From Oryzias latipes (taxonomy: Eukaryota > Chordata > Actinopteri > Beloniformes > Adrianichthyidae): a DNA stretch of 64,000 nt. How positions within the stretch are numbered: the first letter of the stretch is position 1; each line of letters begins with the position of its first letter. The notes under the pieces are model-generated. The model was not told where the DNA came from and searched no databases. It worked only from the letters and a program-made list of their open reading frames with translations. Below are positions 27,501 to 38,389 of the stretch, piece by piece. Made by a program: the position numbers and the translations under genes. The stretch covers positions 3,807,158 through 3,871,157 of the forward strand of contig NC_019873.2 in assembly GCF_002234675.1 (NCBI RefSeq), written 5' to 3'.

Positions 27501-28208
27501 TAGGCTCAAAAAATGAATCCAAGTGACCTTAAATTCATAATCCTATGGATTTAACTATCTAACACTGGAATTTTAGCCTCAGTCTTCTCATTCTCTTGTC
27601 AACCGTAACTCTTCAATGGTTTACGAACTTAACATAAATCAGGTGGATTCTGAGGCAGAGAAGCAGCAACACCTTACGTTAGTATATTTGCACATCAGTG
27701 CAAATCTGATATAAAAAGATGCTTTTCTCCCCCCCAGCATCCATTAGATTCCAGCTCAGACCAGGAAAACGGAGACGTTCATGGATCTGTTTGTCTGACA
27801 GTGGATGATCAGAATGGAGCAGAGCAGGAGGACTTTGGCCAGCCGTAGTAACTTTGGAGACTGTAGTGTATTTTCTACGTCACAATAACAAGCTTTCTTT
27901 AAACGGCATTTTTTCCATCTGCTCCTGATTTACAACGATTTGAATGAAGAAATACTCAGAAATGTAATTTTAAGCTTAATTTTCTCTATATATGTCCAGA
28001 AAAATGCCACAAGAACACGTTTAAAAACACAATTTCTATCGGAGTGTGTTGTTACGGGATGAGAACAGTCGTGTTTATGTCTCTGCTGTTTCTTTCAGAG
28101 TTTCCTGACAACATCAACCCTGTAACTAAGGAGAAAGGTGGTCCTCGAGGTCCAGAGCCCACCCGCTATGGAGACTGGGAGAGACGGGGCCGCTGTGTGG
28201 ACTTCTAG
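24575..28208 (+). CDS. sdhaf4: Succinate dehydrogenase assembly factor 4, mitochondrial
   Basis: Exons are 24575-24683, 26000-26113 and 28099-28208, a 110-aa product; human is 108 aa. SDHAF4 binds flavinylated SDHA in the mitochondrial matrix and helps hand it to SDHB during complex II assembly. Exon 1 encodes a basic, hydrophobic presequence ([20 protein letters not shown]) suited to mitochondrial import. Exon 2 carries the [15 protein letters not shown] motif. Exon 3 carries the family signature [20 protein letters not shown] followed by [15 protein letters not shown]. Phases are 1 and 1, all consistent. Met1 or Met11 could start the protein; I chose the first. An out-of-frame ATG at 24520 would overlap if transcription starts upstream of it. 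Introns hold repeats, but the coding sequence is intact. Confidence 0.92.
25196..25254 (-). repeat. (AAT)n array with LINE/SINE tail
   Basis: About nine AAT units followed by 'ttttatttgtatagcgcttt', the reverse-strand 3' tail shared by several fish retroposons. It lies in sdhaf4 intron 1. Confidence 0.6.
26168..27525 (-). mobile_element. hAT-like element relic in sdhaf4 intron 2
   Basis: The left end CAGTGTTTTTCAACC and most of the body match the reverse complement of the cleaner copy at 32587-33457, including 'tctccaccaatcattcttgg', 'accaatcagaagtggtt' and 'gatgctggtgtgccgc'. The right terminal repeat is decayed near 27525. It is longer than the other copy because of AT-rich sequence at about 26930-27420. 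It has no coding capacity. Confidence 0.65.
27735..28060 (-). repeat. Copy of the TTAA-flanked repeat carrying the acidic frame
   Basis: Contains the recurring coding-like block (GATTCCAGCTCAGACCAGG then TGGATGATCAGAATGGAGCA), shared with 31.65, 51.37 and 57.6 kb. It abuts the sdhaf4 exon 3 acceptor region but does not disturb the splice site. Confidence 0.65.
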
Positions 28209-29600
28209 CTCTGCCTGGATTGTTGGGATTTTTGTTGTATAGTAGTAAATCCATGTTACAAATGTTGCTTCCATTGTAAGCTTACCGTTTGTGAAAATGT
28301 TTCTCACATATGCTCAACTTTAATATGATTTCTGCCAATTATGGAGTTTTTTTTGGCTTTTTTCTTTTAAAAACATGTTCACTGAAAACTATCCATTTCT
28401 TCCACAAGCTGAGATTGTTTCAGGCCTTTAGGGGCTAAAATGGTTTGTTTTAAAAATCTTTGGAAGATTTTTTTGTGTTTTCATAGACATTAACTGATTG
28501 CTCTTTCCTCCATTTGTAACCACTTCTGATATCAGCCACCTTTAGAACAGTTCAGCGCACTAATGTCTGACATAACACTGACAAGAGGAATTGTCTTTTA
28601 ATGCTCAAACTGCTCATAAAAAGAAATCCATCCATCTTCTGAATCCTCTTTAAGGTCACATGGTTGCTGGAGCCTATCCCAGCTACTGTGGGAGGAAGTG
28701 GGGTACACTCTGAACAGGTCGCCAGTCTGTTGGAGGAACAAGAAGAAATCCCTTTGATTAATTAAATAGAGTCGATTGAGAATGGTAAATGGCGTGTACT
28801 TATGTAGCGCTTTTCTACCTACAAGGCCCAAAGCGCTTTAGAGTCACACACTGGTGGCAGCTCCGCCCCCGAACACTGGCGCCAACCTCCCACCAGAGGC
28901 AAGGTGGGGTTCAGTGTCTTGCCCAAGGACACATCGACTCATGGGCGTGCAAGGCGGGAATTGAACCTGCAACCTTACGATCATGGGTCGACTGCCCTAC
29001 TGCTGCACCACGGCTGCCCCCAAAGAATGATTGACAGGAGGAACTTCATTGTTTCAAACCGGATGGACTGTAAACTTCTGGATCATCTTGAGAGAAGTCC
29101 TGATTCGAGGTCGGCCTAAAGGCTTATTGTGTTTTCCTCTTGTTTGCACACAGACACCTAATGTACAAAGATGAGACATCTAGGAGATTAATAAAAAAGA
29201 GTTTAAAGAAAAAAGACAGACACCTTGAAAACCTGGCTTTATTGCAAAAGGTTTTTCCCAAACACCCAACCTACTCTGCATAACGTACAGCGGTTAACTC
29301 TCCAGTATTTGGAGGCGTTTCTAATAAACTGCAGACTTTTAGCTTACATTTAGTCATCAGTTTTTATTATGACGGTTGTATAGTTTTAACTTACTGTATT
29401 TATCCACCCCACCTTAAGGGAGGACAAACCCAAAGTGTCCAGGTTTTGCAGTGACTGAAAAATCTATCATGTCTAGACGGGCGTATATTTATGAGAGGAT
29501 GAAGGTTCAATAAAACAAAGTTACTGATCTGTGAAAGTTGTTTTGGATTCATGAAAACTCATATAAAACAAAATGACAAGATTTTTTTGAATATCAATTC
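28209..29600 (+). other. sdhaf4 3' UTR and downstream repeats
   Basis: AT-rich sequence after the stop. Two retroposon pieces are embedded. One is at 28640-28740 ('ctggagcctatcccagct', reversed 3' part of a common fish dispersed repeat). The other is the SINE at 28783-29022. Possible polyadenylation signals (AATAAA-type) occur near 29188 and 29506, and I cannot choose between them. Confidence 0.35.
28783..29022 (-). repeat. tRNA-derived SINE (minus strand)
   Basis: On the minus strand, a tRNA-like head (GTGGTGCAGCAGTAGGGCAG, then the B-box-like GGTTCAATTCC) leads into a body with 'gtccttgggcaagacactga' and ends 'gcgctacataagtacacgcc'. It is near full length. A shorter relative lies at 46385-46510. 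Confidence 0.7.
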
Positions 29601-31020
29601 ATTAACTAAGGTCAATTCAATTAGGGGTCAATTATTAGAGAGTCCTGCACTGCATAGGAATAGAAAAACAAAAGTTTGATTTGGGTAATCTTCTTAAAGG
29701 GACTTGCAGAGTTTCCTATACTAAACTAAACTGGATGAACTGCATTACGGCCTGTGTGAATTCTTTGAATGTGGTCACTGAAGAGGCTGGAGCGGAAAGC
29801 TTTAAATGCTGCTCAACATGCATCATTCTAAAGTAACTGAAGAGGGTGAAGTTTGTTTAAAGGAAAATGTTCAATAAATGGCTGAAAACGGTGAAGCAAT
29901 CTGCTTAATGCTGACACAGCTGAAGGTTTTTAAGGATCCTAACAACAATGTGGAGTAAGTTTGAAAATAGCAAACTCGTGAAAAGAACTTGACATCAATA
30001 AATTAGCTAAATAAAAGAGAAACTATGAATCTGAGATATAGGTAATTTCAAGCAACAATACCAAATAATTTGTGTAAAAGAAGTGGAAAGGAGGAATATT
30101 TAAATGTTTTAAGAAATGCAAAAATCTTTTCAAAATACGTGTTGCGATTATTCATTTATTTATCAGCAGAAAGGTCTCCGTGTATGATACTAATGGAAAG
30201 TGTAAGAATTGGTGAGGGAGTGTCTGCAGTTTGTGAGGCAGAAGCTGCTTTACGTAAACAGACACAGACAAAAGCTTTTGTCCTTAAAGCAAGTTTTTGT
30301 CCAAAATACATGACATGTGTTGACAGGAATGTTCAAAAATGAAAGCAGAGAATAGGTCTTTTCTGTGTGATAGAGAGTAGGGATGTAAAAGATAGATATC
30401 GAATAGTGGACAGTATCAACTGAAAACCAGATATGAACATATTTATGTTGGTAAAAAAGTATAAAATCAATCATGAGGTAAATAATCTGTTTCTGGCAAA
30501 CAGTTTCGCTTGCTGTTTTATTTATTTATTTATTTTTTACTGTCTTTGCCTTTTTCTGTACATGTGACGTAAGCAAAAAGGCTCCAAATCACAAGCTTGC
30601 TTCTACCAAATTGGTCAATTCCTATCGGCTAAGGTGAACCACAGTGAGTGCTGTGTCCACAAAACACTCGAAAAACTCGTTTTTTCTTCAAACAATACCT
30701 GATTAAAAGGACATAACATACTGGGCTATAAAAATAAAATGTATTCAATTGAACAGTCTAAAAGACACACACAAAAAAACAAAGTTTTTTTTCCTTTTGT
30801 TGATTGATAAAAAAGTGCCACCAAGAAAAAAAGGTTAAAAGTGGTTTTCATTTATAGATTAAAATGCCAAATGAACAATAATTAATATGTTGACTTGGGT
30901 GAAAGAATTGAACGTGTTGATTTAAAGACTATAATAGGGAAAGATACAGAATCGTAATGGAAAGGGCGATGGGGGTAAATGACTAAGGCCTTCATGAAAA
31001 TAAAAAAATATTATTATTTT
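29600..31020. other. Intergenic, nothing recognised
   Basis: AT-rich with no supported exon or named repeat. Confidence 0.4.
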
Positions 31021-31210
31021 CTGTTTTTCTCTTCAGTGCAATTCTTCAAAACTAACAGAGACTTCAGAAAATGTCGGCTCCACGGGAGCTCCATACATGG
31101 AGCTGCTTGCCACTGTGGGAGGAAGGAGGAGGAAACGAACGCGTGAGGACTGGACCCGCGGCTGGACGCTCCGCGACTGCTCCGCTTTGTTTGGGAAGGG
31201 TAAATAAAAG
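31021..31210 (+). other. GC-rich patch, possible untranslated first exon
   Basis: A local CpG-rich block (31070-31195) in AT-rich surroundings. It ends at a plausible donor (TTGGGAAGG-gtaaat, 31200). A 61-codon frame here has no recognisable content. It might be a promoter or 5' non-coding exon for cep68, whose coding exon 1 has an acceptor directly upstream and so needs one. That is inference. Confidence 0.25.
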
Positions 31211-31576
31211 CCGTCTATGTGAGTTTAAGTTATGTTTCGCTATGACTGTTAGATGAGATGTGGTGGAATTTGTTCGTCTTACTTTTTATAATTCTTATTT
31301 TAAGAGACGATACAAGAATAATAAACTAAGCGCTTCGCTTCCGCCTCGAAAACCGAGAACAACGAGGTTTGAAACTAAAATCTCCGTTCTTTCCAAACGC
31401 AGGAAATGAATCATTAATGAACCGTTTCCGTCCTTATGAGAATAATTGTCTGGAAATGTCAAACTGTCAGTGGTGCAGCCAGAATTCACAGACGTCGTCC
31501 ATCCATGTGGTCTTCGTGATCGAGGTGGTCCAGAATAAGAATTCAACGACTTCAGAGCTTATTGCAGGTCACTTAC

Positions 31577-31619
31577 CTCCGGTGTTCCTGGTTGCTATGG
31601 TTACAGTCACAGCTGCCAT
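31577..31619 (-). CDS. Candidate minus-strand first coding exon, orphan
   Basis: On the minus strand, ATG at 31619-31617 opens MAAVTVTIATRNTG and ends at a consensus donor (CCGGAG-gtaagt). The ATG is in fair context. I could not find a downstream exon on this strand in the window, and I do not recognise the peptide. It may be chance, part of a repeat, or a gene whose other exons I failed to see. Confidence 0.2.
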
Positions 31620-31641
31620 TTGTTAACCCGCATTACAGTCT

Positions 31642-31945
31642 GCATTAAAGACCCACTCCGATGGAAATGCTGTTTTTGTGGCTGTTTTTCTAATAATGGA
31701 GAACATATATACAGAAAATTTAGGCCAAAATTACATTTCGGGTTTTTAAAAAACGAATTCAAATTGTGAATCAGGAGCAGACCAAAAACACGTTTTTTGA
31801 AAAAGATCGTATTTGTGACGTAGAAAATAGTCTGGGCGGGTCACTAGCTCTCTGCTCCGCCCCATTCTGATGCATCCACTTCAGACGACTAGATCCATGA
31901 ACGTCTTTATTTTCCTCGTCTGAGCTGGAATCTGGATCAAAGGTG
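31642..31945 (+). repeat. Copy of the TTAA-flanked interspersed repeat
   Basis: Starts at TTAAAGACCCACTCCGATGG and runs through the reverse-read acidic frame ('tttattttcctcgtctgagc'). It is truncated at the right in comparison with 57354-57985. Confidence 0.7.
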
Positions 31946-32586
31946 AGAAACTCAGGTCATTTGGACTGGATGTGTAGAATTTATGTAGAAATATTCTTTC
32001 TTCAATCTGAAGGTGGGGCCAGTTCAAATGGGAAGAGGTCTGATGAGGAACACAATCAGGCAACAGAACTGGAGGAGCCCCATGAGTAGCCTGTCCTGTG
32101 GGTGTCGCTGTTGTCATTTTTTGCTGTCTAGTATAAATTTAGATTGATTACGGTATCTGACCTCAGCCAGAAGGAGAAACGGTTTTCGACCGCCAGTGCT
32201 GGAAATGAAGCAATAGAAGTCAAATCCAGATTCAATAATGTCAATAATTCAATAATGAAACAAAGTAATTTCAAAGTTGATCAGAGTGAAAGACTTATTT
32301 CATGCCATAAATTGAAAGGGCGTAAACACAACTGAGCGGCGCATTCAGGAACTGAGTGAGGAATCTTACAACCGCGCAGGAGCAATTCTGACCGAGCAAC
32401 CCCACATTTTAAAAATGCACGGTGATCTTCCGCGGTCACTTCCCCTTTGCGCCCTCACCAGGATTAACACTCAGTGTTTAGGGGGGTGTTTGTCACTTGC
32501 GGGCGGAAACCTTTCTGGTTCATCTGATTGGCTGCAATTTGCATGTCAAATCCGGTGAGGCAGCGGGGCGGGACTTTCATTTAGAC

Positions 32587-33457
32587 CAGTGTTTTTCAAC
32601 CTTTTCTGAGCCACGGCACACTTTAACCTTAAAAAAAATCCCGCGGCACACCAGCATCCAAAAATGAAAAAAAAGGAGAAACTCAGTCTGTATTGATCTA
32701 CAGCCCCTCCCTCCACAGTCTCACATGCATTTTTGAGATTATTGTTGCAGAAAAAGCTGGAAACTGCAGCTGTTTTTTTCTAAAAGATGCAATAAAAGTT
32801 AAGTTAGAAGATTTAAAAACAGTTTGAAGTGTGTTCGTTGGATTCAAGACGTTTAACAACAGATCTCCTTTTACGCTGTCACTCTCACAACCCAATGCAT
32901 CATGGGAGATGTAGTGCATAAAAACGGCCGGCGGAGATCGCTTTTCGGAGCTTCATTGATGTGTTCACTTGTTCCACGGTCTGACACCGGATTCTGTGGA
33001 AAGCTACACCGATAAAGACGAGCTTTAGCTGGTATTTTTGTTAGAACTGAGCGACTTTACGAGCTAAATCGGGACAAGGAAGTGAAGACTTTAACCACTT
33101 CTGATTGGTCAGACTGATGACATGTGATTAAGCTCCCCAAGAATGATTGGTGGAGACAGTTAAAGGGACGGGACTTTTCTAAAATACAGCCGGAGCTGCA
33201 GCTGAATCGTGGTAACGTCATTCTTATCAAAATGTCTTTAATAAAATAAAATAAACGCAAAGAAAAAGTATTTTAGGATCTTTTATATTCCTAACTACTC
33301 AGTGTTTTATCAGGGCCTGTTTGGATGAACAGAGAGCTGAAATCCTGGAGATGGAAAATGTTGTTAAACCAGCTAATGAGGGCAATTTCTCCACGGCACA
33401 CTTGACCATCTCCCACGGCACACTAGTGTGCCGCGGCACACTGGTTGAAAAACACTG
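32587..33457 (+). mobile_element. hAT-like non-autonomous element with 8-bp duplication
   Basis: Terminal inverted repeats CAGTGTTTTTCAACC / GGTTGAAAAACACTG over 871 bp. The flanks ATTTAGAC (32579-32586) and ATTTAGAG (33458-33465) match at 7 of 8 positions, the target-duplication length of hAT transposons. No transposase frame. Confidence 0.85.
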
Positions 33458-33654
33458 ATTTAGAGGCTAGGCTTTAATAGAAAAGATACAGCGGATGTAT
33501 CGTGGATTAAAACAGTAATAAATGCAGTAATTTTCACATGAGAAAAAATTACAGCACAGAAAAACCAGCTGCACTTTCTTGTCTTGGGTCGTTGGTTAAC
33601 GTTTTTATCCAGGTTACATCCGCTGTTTTTTTCTATAAATGCCTCTAACACAAA

Positions 33655-34970
33655 CAGGGGTGGCGAACAAGTTTGACACAAAGAGCCAAAGAGATTTTTA
33701 ACTGTGATAGGCAACGAGCCACACCACGCACTGACTTGCCAGACACACACACACAAACACACAATTAAAGCCATATGATTTCCAATAACACATTCCTCTC
33801 CTTACAATACAACAGCACTGGATTAAAGGGCACAGTTTCAGTAATGGGTGCTTTTTTCTGTATTTAACGTTAACACATACCAGTAAAACATGCATGCTGG
33901 TGTGTGTTTTAAAAGGCAGCGAGCGCAAAACTGAGTTGGTTGTGATTTATTTTTTTGTTTTCAGTCATTAGTCAGCATCCAAAAATCCATCAAAGTCCTC
34001 ATCTTCTGTATCTGGAATGAACAGCTGGTCTACATTTCTAACAAACCCACCGGCTTCCCTTTGGTCAACGTCAGAGTCCGTCTCGTTGCAGTGCTGCTCC
34101 AAAGAACAGTGCAGGCAGACGCGTCAGGCCAAGTTTAAGTCCTACAGTTCAAAAGTGTGGCGTTACTCGCCCGGCGCTGCGTCCCAGTAAAAGGAGGGTG
34201 GACAGCTTTTCACTGTCATCTGCTGGAAGTTGCTGCGCTCAAGCCGATCTTCCAACACAGGCAACCTCGCCTTGTTTCCGCGGAAACTCAGCTGCTGCTG
34301 CATCTTCTTGTCTTGTCGGAGTTGGTTTGCCAGCATCCTCACTTGGAAACCATGGATTCATCATTTTAAATTCTCTGGTAGCTGAGGATAAAGTCAGAAA
34401 GATCTTCACAGATTTCGACTTCCGGCCTCAATAAATCTTCTGATAAACGTTCAAATGTGTCAGCAAGTCTCCCAATCCTTTTGTATTAACACAAAGAGTG
34501 AACCACAAATGCATTTCTAAAGAAAAAAGATTGTTTTTTGTGCCTTTTAATCAGAATTGTTCTCTTCAAGCTGTGAATGCAAACATGCAGCGAGCCACTG
34601 CCACGGGACCGAACTGCAGCTGCTCTATTCCCGTGTTCCTCCGTCTAGCTGATAGCTTTCAATTTAAACAGTGTTTCATAATCGTGTCTCTTTGCATTTC
34701 CAGGGTTTCCAAAGTTGTTCTGCATTATGCTCATATCTGCACTTTCCTACTTCACATCCTCGCCTCTCTCCTTACCGTTCTCATGCTGTTCTCTTCTAGG
34801 TCCTCTTTACCGAAGTCACACAACAACACATTAGGTTCGCTCTGTACATTTTGGAGAAAATATAAGACTTTTATGTTCAACCTTATGGTTGTGAAAGTAC
34901 GGTTTATAGAAAATATGATAAAAGGCAAAGAGCCACATGCTGCTCAAGGGCCGCCTGTTAGCCACCCCCC
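33655..34970 (-). mobile_element. Internally deleted DNA transposon with pogo/Tigger-like protein relics
   Basis: The ends read CAGGGGTGGCGAAC and, at the right, GTTAGCCACCCC, with 'agagcc' motifs just inside each. On the minus strand two protein relics lie in transposase order. Near 34300-34225 is LSFRGNKARLPVLEDRLER, resembling the linker after the N-terminal helix-turn-helix of pogo-type transposases. At 34120-33968 is NETDSDVDQREAGGFVRNVD followed by DTEDEDFDGFLDAD and a stop, like their acidic C-terminus. The catalytic core is deleted. No clear target duplication was found, so class assignment rests on the protein pieces. Confidence 0.55.
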
Positions 34971-35164
34971 TCCGGTTCTGAAAAAGGAAAGTCCCGTCCC
35001 GCTGCCTCGCCGAATTTGATCAGCAAATTTTGGCCAATCAGATCAACCAGAAAGGTTACCGCCCCCCAAGTGACAGACACACCCCTTTACACTGAGCGTA
35101 AATCCTGGTGAGGGCGCAAAGGAGAATTGACCGCGGAAGATCACAGCTCAGTTAGGACTGCGCC

Positions 35165-35779
35165 GGTGTAGGTACCATAACCGTTCGGCCTGGAACTTCC
35201 TTTCAGGGTCCTTCAGGGTCCTCGGACCAATGTTGACGTCACATCATGTAATTGGCTGTCCGTTGGTCCGATGACGTGTCAGATAGTGATTGGTCTGGAC
35301 AAATTACGATACTACCATAGAAGAAGATATAATGAAGTCTGTAAACAAGCAGTGCTCCGACAGAGCGAGATTGTCTTCTAGACGTGCTTTTATTATTGTT
35401 ATGATTATTATTGAATGCAAGTTCGCTTATAGTTTTTTTAATCCGTGCGCCCAGTGTTTTATTATTGGCAGAACAGACCCGGAACAACAACATTTAGCCG
35501 TGCCAACAACATTTTCAGCCACGGCTGAACTTAAACTGGAATAACAATCGGATTGTGGCAACATCTCTTTATAAAATTTACAAAGAATATTGTTAGACAC
35601 AATTTATAAGGGAAAATAACTTTAGGTTACAAAAGGGAACGTGAAATGAAAATTTGTAGAGCCGAGCAGATCTTGACGTATGTAGTTTGTCCAAGTGGGG
35701 TTACCGTAGGGTGACGTTACCTTCAGTTGAAAGGACCCTGAACGGAAGTTCTAGGCAGAGCGGTTATGGTACCTACACC
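35165..35779. mobile_element. 615-bp terminal-inverted-repeat element
   Basis: The ends are perfect mirror images: GGTGTAGGTACCATAACCG at the left and CGGTTATGGTACCTACACC at the right. It splits a sequence that is continuous in the left arm at 32.37 kb, so this is a true insertion. The flank TGCGC occurs on both sides. The family is not recognised; no long reading frame. Confidence 0.75.
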
Positions 35780-36479
35780 TGCGCGGTTGTAAGGTTCGCT
35801 CACTCAGTTCCTGAATACGCCCGCTCAGTTATCTTTACGCTCTTTCATTTTATGGCAGAGATGAAATGCCATAGACTTATTTTCTTCGTCGAACAGGGAA
35901 ACGACAGCCCGCTTGGCGTGTCAGCCAGCTCTGGCGTCACACATCTCAGTAGCTCAAAGTGCTAGAGTTTGCTAAACAGTTTCTATTCTTTAAGCTCCTT
36001 CAGGAACCACTTTAAGAGGCCATGCTTTTTTAAATGTTCCTGTCATAAAGAGCAGCACTTTTATTCATATGGAAAGACATGCTACACTGTACGTTGTTTA
36101 TGGCTTCAGTCACAGTTGCCCTTGGGGGTGGATACACGCTGTCTGTGGGTAAAACATTGTACGGGGGCGACAGGTGGTCCACAAGGATCATCAAGGTCGT
36201 AGACTACTCTGTGAAGACAGAAATTTGCTTTGTCATAATTACTGGATGAGAAGCAGACGCGCAGGACACAGTTCAGCTGAGCAAAATTTGAGATGTGTGA
36301 CGAAGCCCTCAAAGTCTTTATTAGGATTATGTCGGGAGAGGATTGATTATTTATTGTTATTATTATTTATTTTTATTTATTTTTTAAATGTATCAGTATA
36401 TTTTTCCTAAATTTTTGTCTTTGAAAATCATAGTGTTATTTGATCATTATTTTATTTCATAAATAGTGTTATTTATTTT

Positions 36480-36600
36480 ATTAAAAAGATCATGAATGAA
36501 TTAAACTTTATTCATTTAGCACTTTACAACTCCTTCAAGGTACCAAAGGGCTTCACAATAAAAAAAAATAAAAAATGGGAGCAAAAGTTTTAAACTAAAA
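36480..36600 (-). repeat. Retroposon tail fragment
   Basis: 'aaactttattcatttagcac' followed by 'aaagggcttcacaat' is the reversed 3' tail seen on fish LINE/SINE copies. Confidence 0.45.
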
Positions 36601-36637
36601 AGTCTAGAATATTCTGTTTTAGAATATAATTTTCAAC

Positions 36638-37875
36638 CCAAATGTTTTGGCTCACCCGTCCAAATGATCAGAATCAGGTGTCCTGATCACTTAGTCTGGC
36701 CACGTGAATAAAATCAAGCCTTCAGGCATGCAGACTGCTTTCACAAACATTTGTTATAGAATGGGCCGCTCTCAGGAGCTCAGTGAATTCCAGCGTGGAA
36801 CTGTCTTAGGACGCCACCAGTGCAACTAATCCAGAGGTGAAATGTCTTCTCTCTTAAATCTTCCACAGTCAGCTATCAGCTCTATCAGAACAAAATGGCA
36901 GAGTTTGGGAATGACAGCAACTCAGCCACCAAGTGGTAGACCACGTAAACTGATGGAGAGGGGTCAGCAGATGCTGAAGCACAAATAGGTCACCGACTTT
37001 CTGCACAGTTAATTGCTACAGAGCTCCAAACTTCATGTGACCTTCAGTTTAGCCCAAGTACAGCACGCAGAGAGCTTCATGGAATGGGTTTCCATGGCCG
37101 AGCAGCTGCATCCATCCACATATCACCAAGTGCAATGCAAAGCGTCAATGCAATGCAAAGGTGTAAAGCACGCCACCACTGGACTCTAGAGCAGTAGAAA
37201 CTCCTTCTCTGGAGTGATGAATCACACTTTTCCATCTGGCAAACTGATGGATGGGTCTGGGTTTGTAGATTTCCAGGACAACGGTACATTTGGGACGGCA
37301 TTGTGCCGAGTGTGAAATTTGGTGGAGCAGGAATTTTGGTGTGGGTTTTTTTCAGGACTTGGGCTTGGCTCCTTAAATCCAGGCAAAGGAACTTTGAATG
37401 CTTCAGGAACATACCAGAACATTTTGGACAATTCCATACTCCCAACCTCTGTAATCAGACTCTGTGGGAACAGTTTGGAGCGGCACCTTCCTCTTCCAAC
37501 ATGACTGTGCACCAGTGACCAAAGTAAGGTCCATAAAGACATGGAGGACAGAGTCTGGTGTGATTAACTGGACTGGCCTGCACAGAGTCCTGACCTGAAC
37601 CCCATAAAACACCTTTGGGATGAATTACTGCAGAGACAGAGCTAGGTTTTGTCCACCGACATCAGTGTGTAACCTTACCACTACGCTTTTGGGAGAATGG
37701 TCAAAAATTCCTAGAAGCACTCCTCCATCTTGTGGACAGTCTTCCCAGAAGAGTTGAAGCTGTAATAGCTGCAACAGGTGGACCCACATCATATTGAACT
37801 CTATGGGTTAGGAATTGGACGGCATTTTAGTTCATATGAGTCAAGGCAGGTGAGCCAAGACTTTTGGTAATAAAG
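36638..37875 (+). mobile_element. Tc1-family transposon relic
   Basis: Decayed ends TTTTGGCTCACCCGTCC and GGTGAGCCAAGACTTTTGG form an inverted pair. The internal + strand sequence follows a Tc1 transposase gene in order: an ATG region reading MGRSQELSEFQRGTVLGRH, then ATQPPSGRPRKL (the DNA-binding half), and later blocks for the DDE core ('gtgatgaatcacacttttcc', 'atgactgtgcaccagt', 'cacctttgggatgaatta'). Several stops and frameshifts, for example soon after 36828, show it is dead. Length, about 1.24 kb, is close to that of an intact element. Confidence 0.85.
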
Positions 37876-38389
37876 TGTATGTGCACACGATGTCAGTAAG
37901 GAGCCAATACTCACGTCTTACTAAAGACTAGTGTGGTGTAAGGGCACCGTATAACAGCATCCCCATGTGTTAAAAGTGTCTGTAAGTTCCATAATCCTTA
38001 CCAATACTTCATAACACATTTATCACACGAGTGACAGTGGTACATTCCATTTTCATGTTCTCCCTTAAAGTGACTGTATGAGCCTCAATGGAATTGAAAG
38101 ACACATATTTCACACTTATTTCCCTTAAGATGCGGCTGCTCCTCTCTATTATCCTCCATGGAAACCCCAGAACCCACAGCACCTGTACCGGTCAATACCT
38201 GTATGAGTGCATGTGACTAAGGCTTTAATGAACTCTGTAGATCTTCTTTTGTAGTTTATCTTTAGAACTCTAGACATGCAAATCTAACATCAACACCAGT
38301 TGATAAGAAATGCAAAATATTGTTTTATGTCACAGCTCTCACCACTGTCATGTTTTCAGCCACAAAGGCTTCCCCGCACACATCGTCAA
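37876..38389 (+). other. cep68 upstream sequence and 5' UTR portion
   Basis: An acceptor (ttttcag) ends at 38359, so the 5' UTR part of the first coding exon is 38360-38389 and at least one non-coding exon lies upstream. Nothing else is recognised. Confidence 0.4.

Larger units (their letters stand above)
32295..35870. mobile_element. Composite nested transposon with ~290-bp inverted arms
   Basis: The left arm is 32295-32578. The right arm is its reverse complement, at 34980-35164 and continuing at 35780-35870. Blocks shared by both arms include 'gatcttccgcggtca', 'tttgcgccctcaccaggat' and 'tcaggaactgagtgag'. Three younger elements sit inside: a hAT copy (32587-33457), a CAGGGGTGGC-ended element (33655-34970), and a 615-bp TIR element splitting the right arm (35165-35779). 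The outer element's own ends and class are unclear. Confidence 0.6.

Noticed and set aside
34498-35019. 173-codon + strand frame
   Set aside because: It runs across the right end of one transposon into the arm of another and has no domain. The minus strand carries the transposase relics.
37077-37542. Minus-strand frames of 106 and 122 codons
   Set aside because: Antisense shadows of the Tc1 transposase relic.
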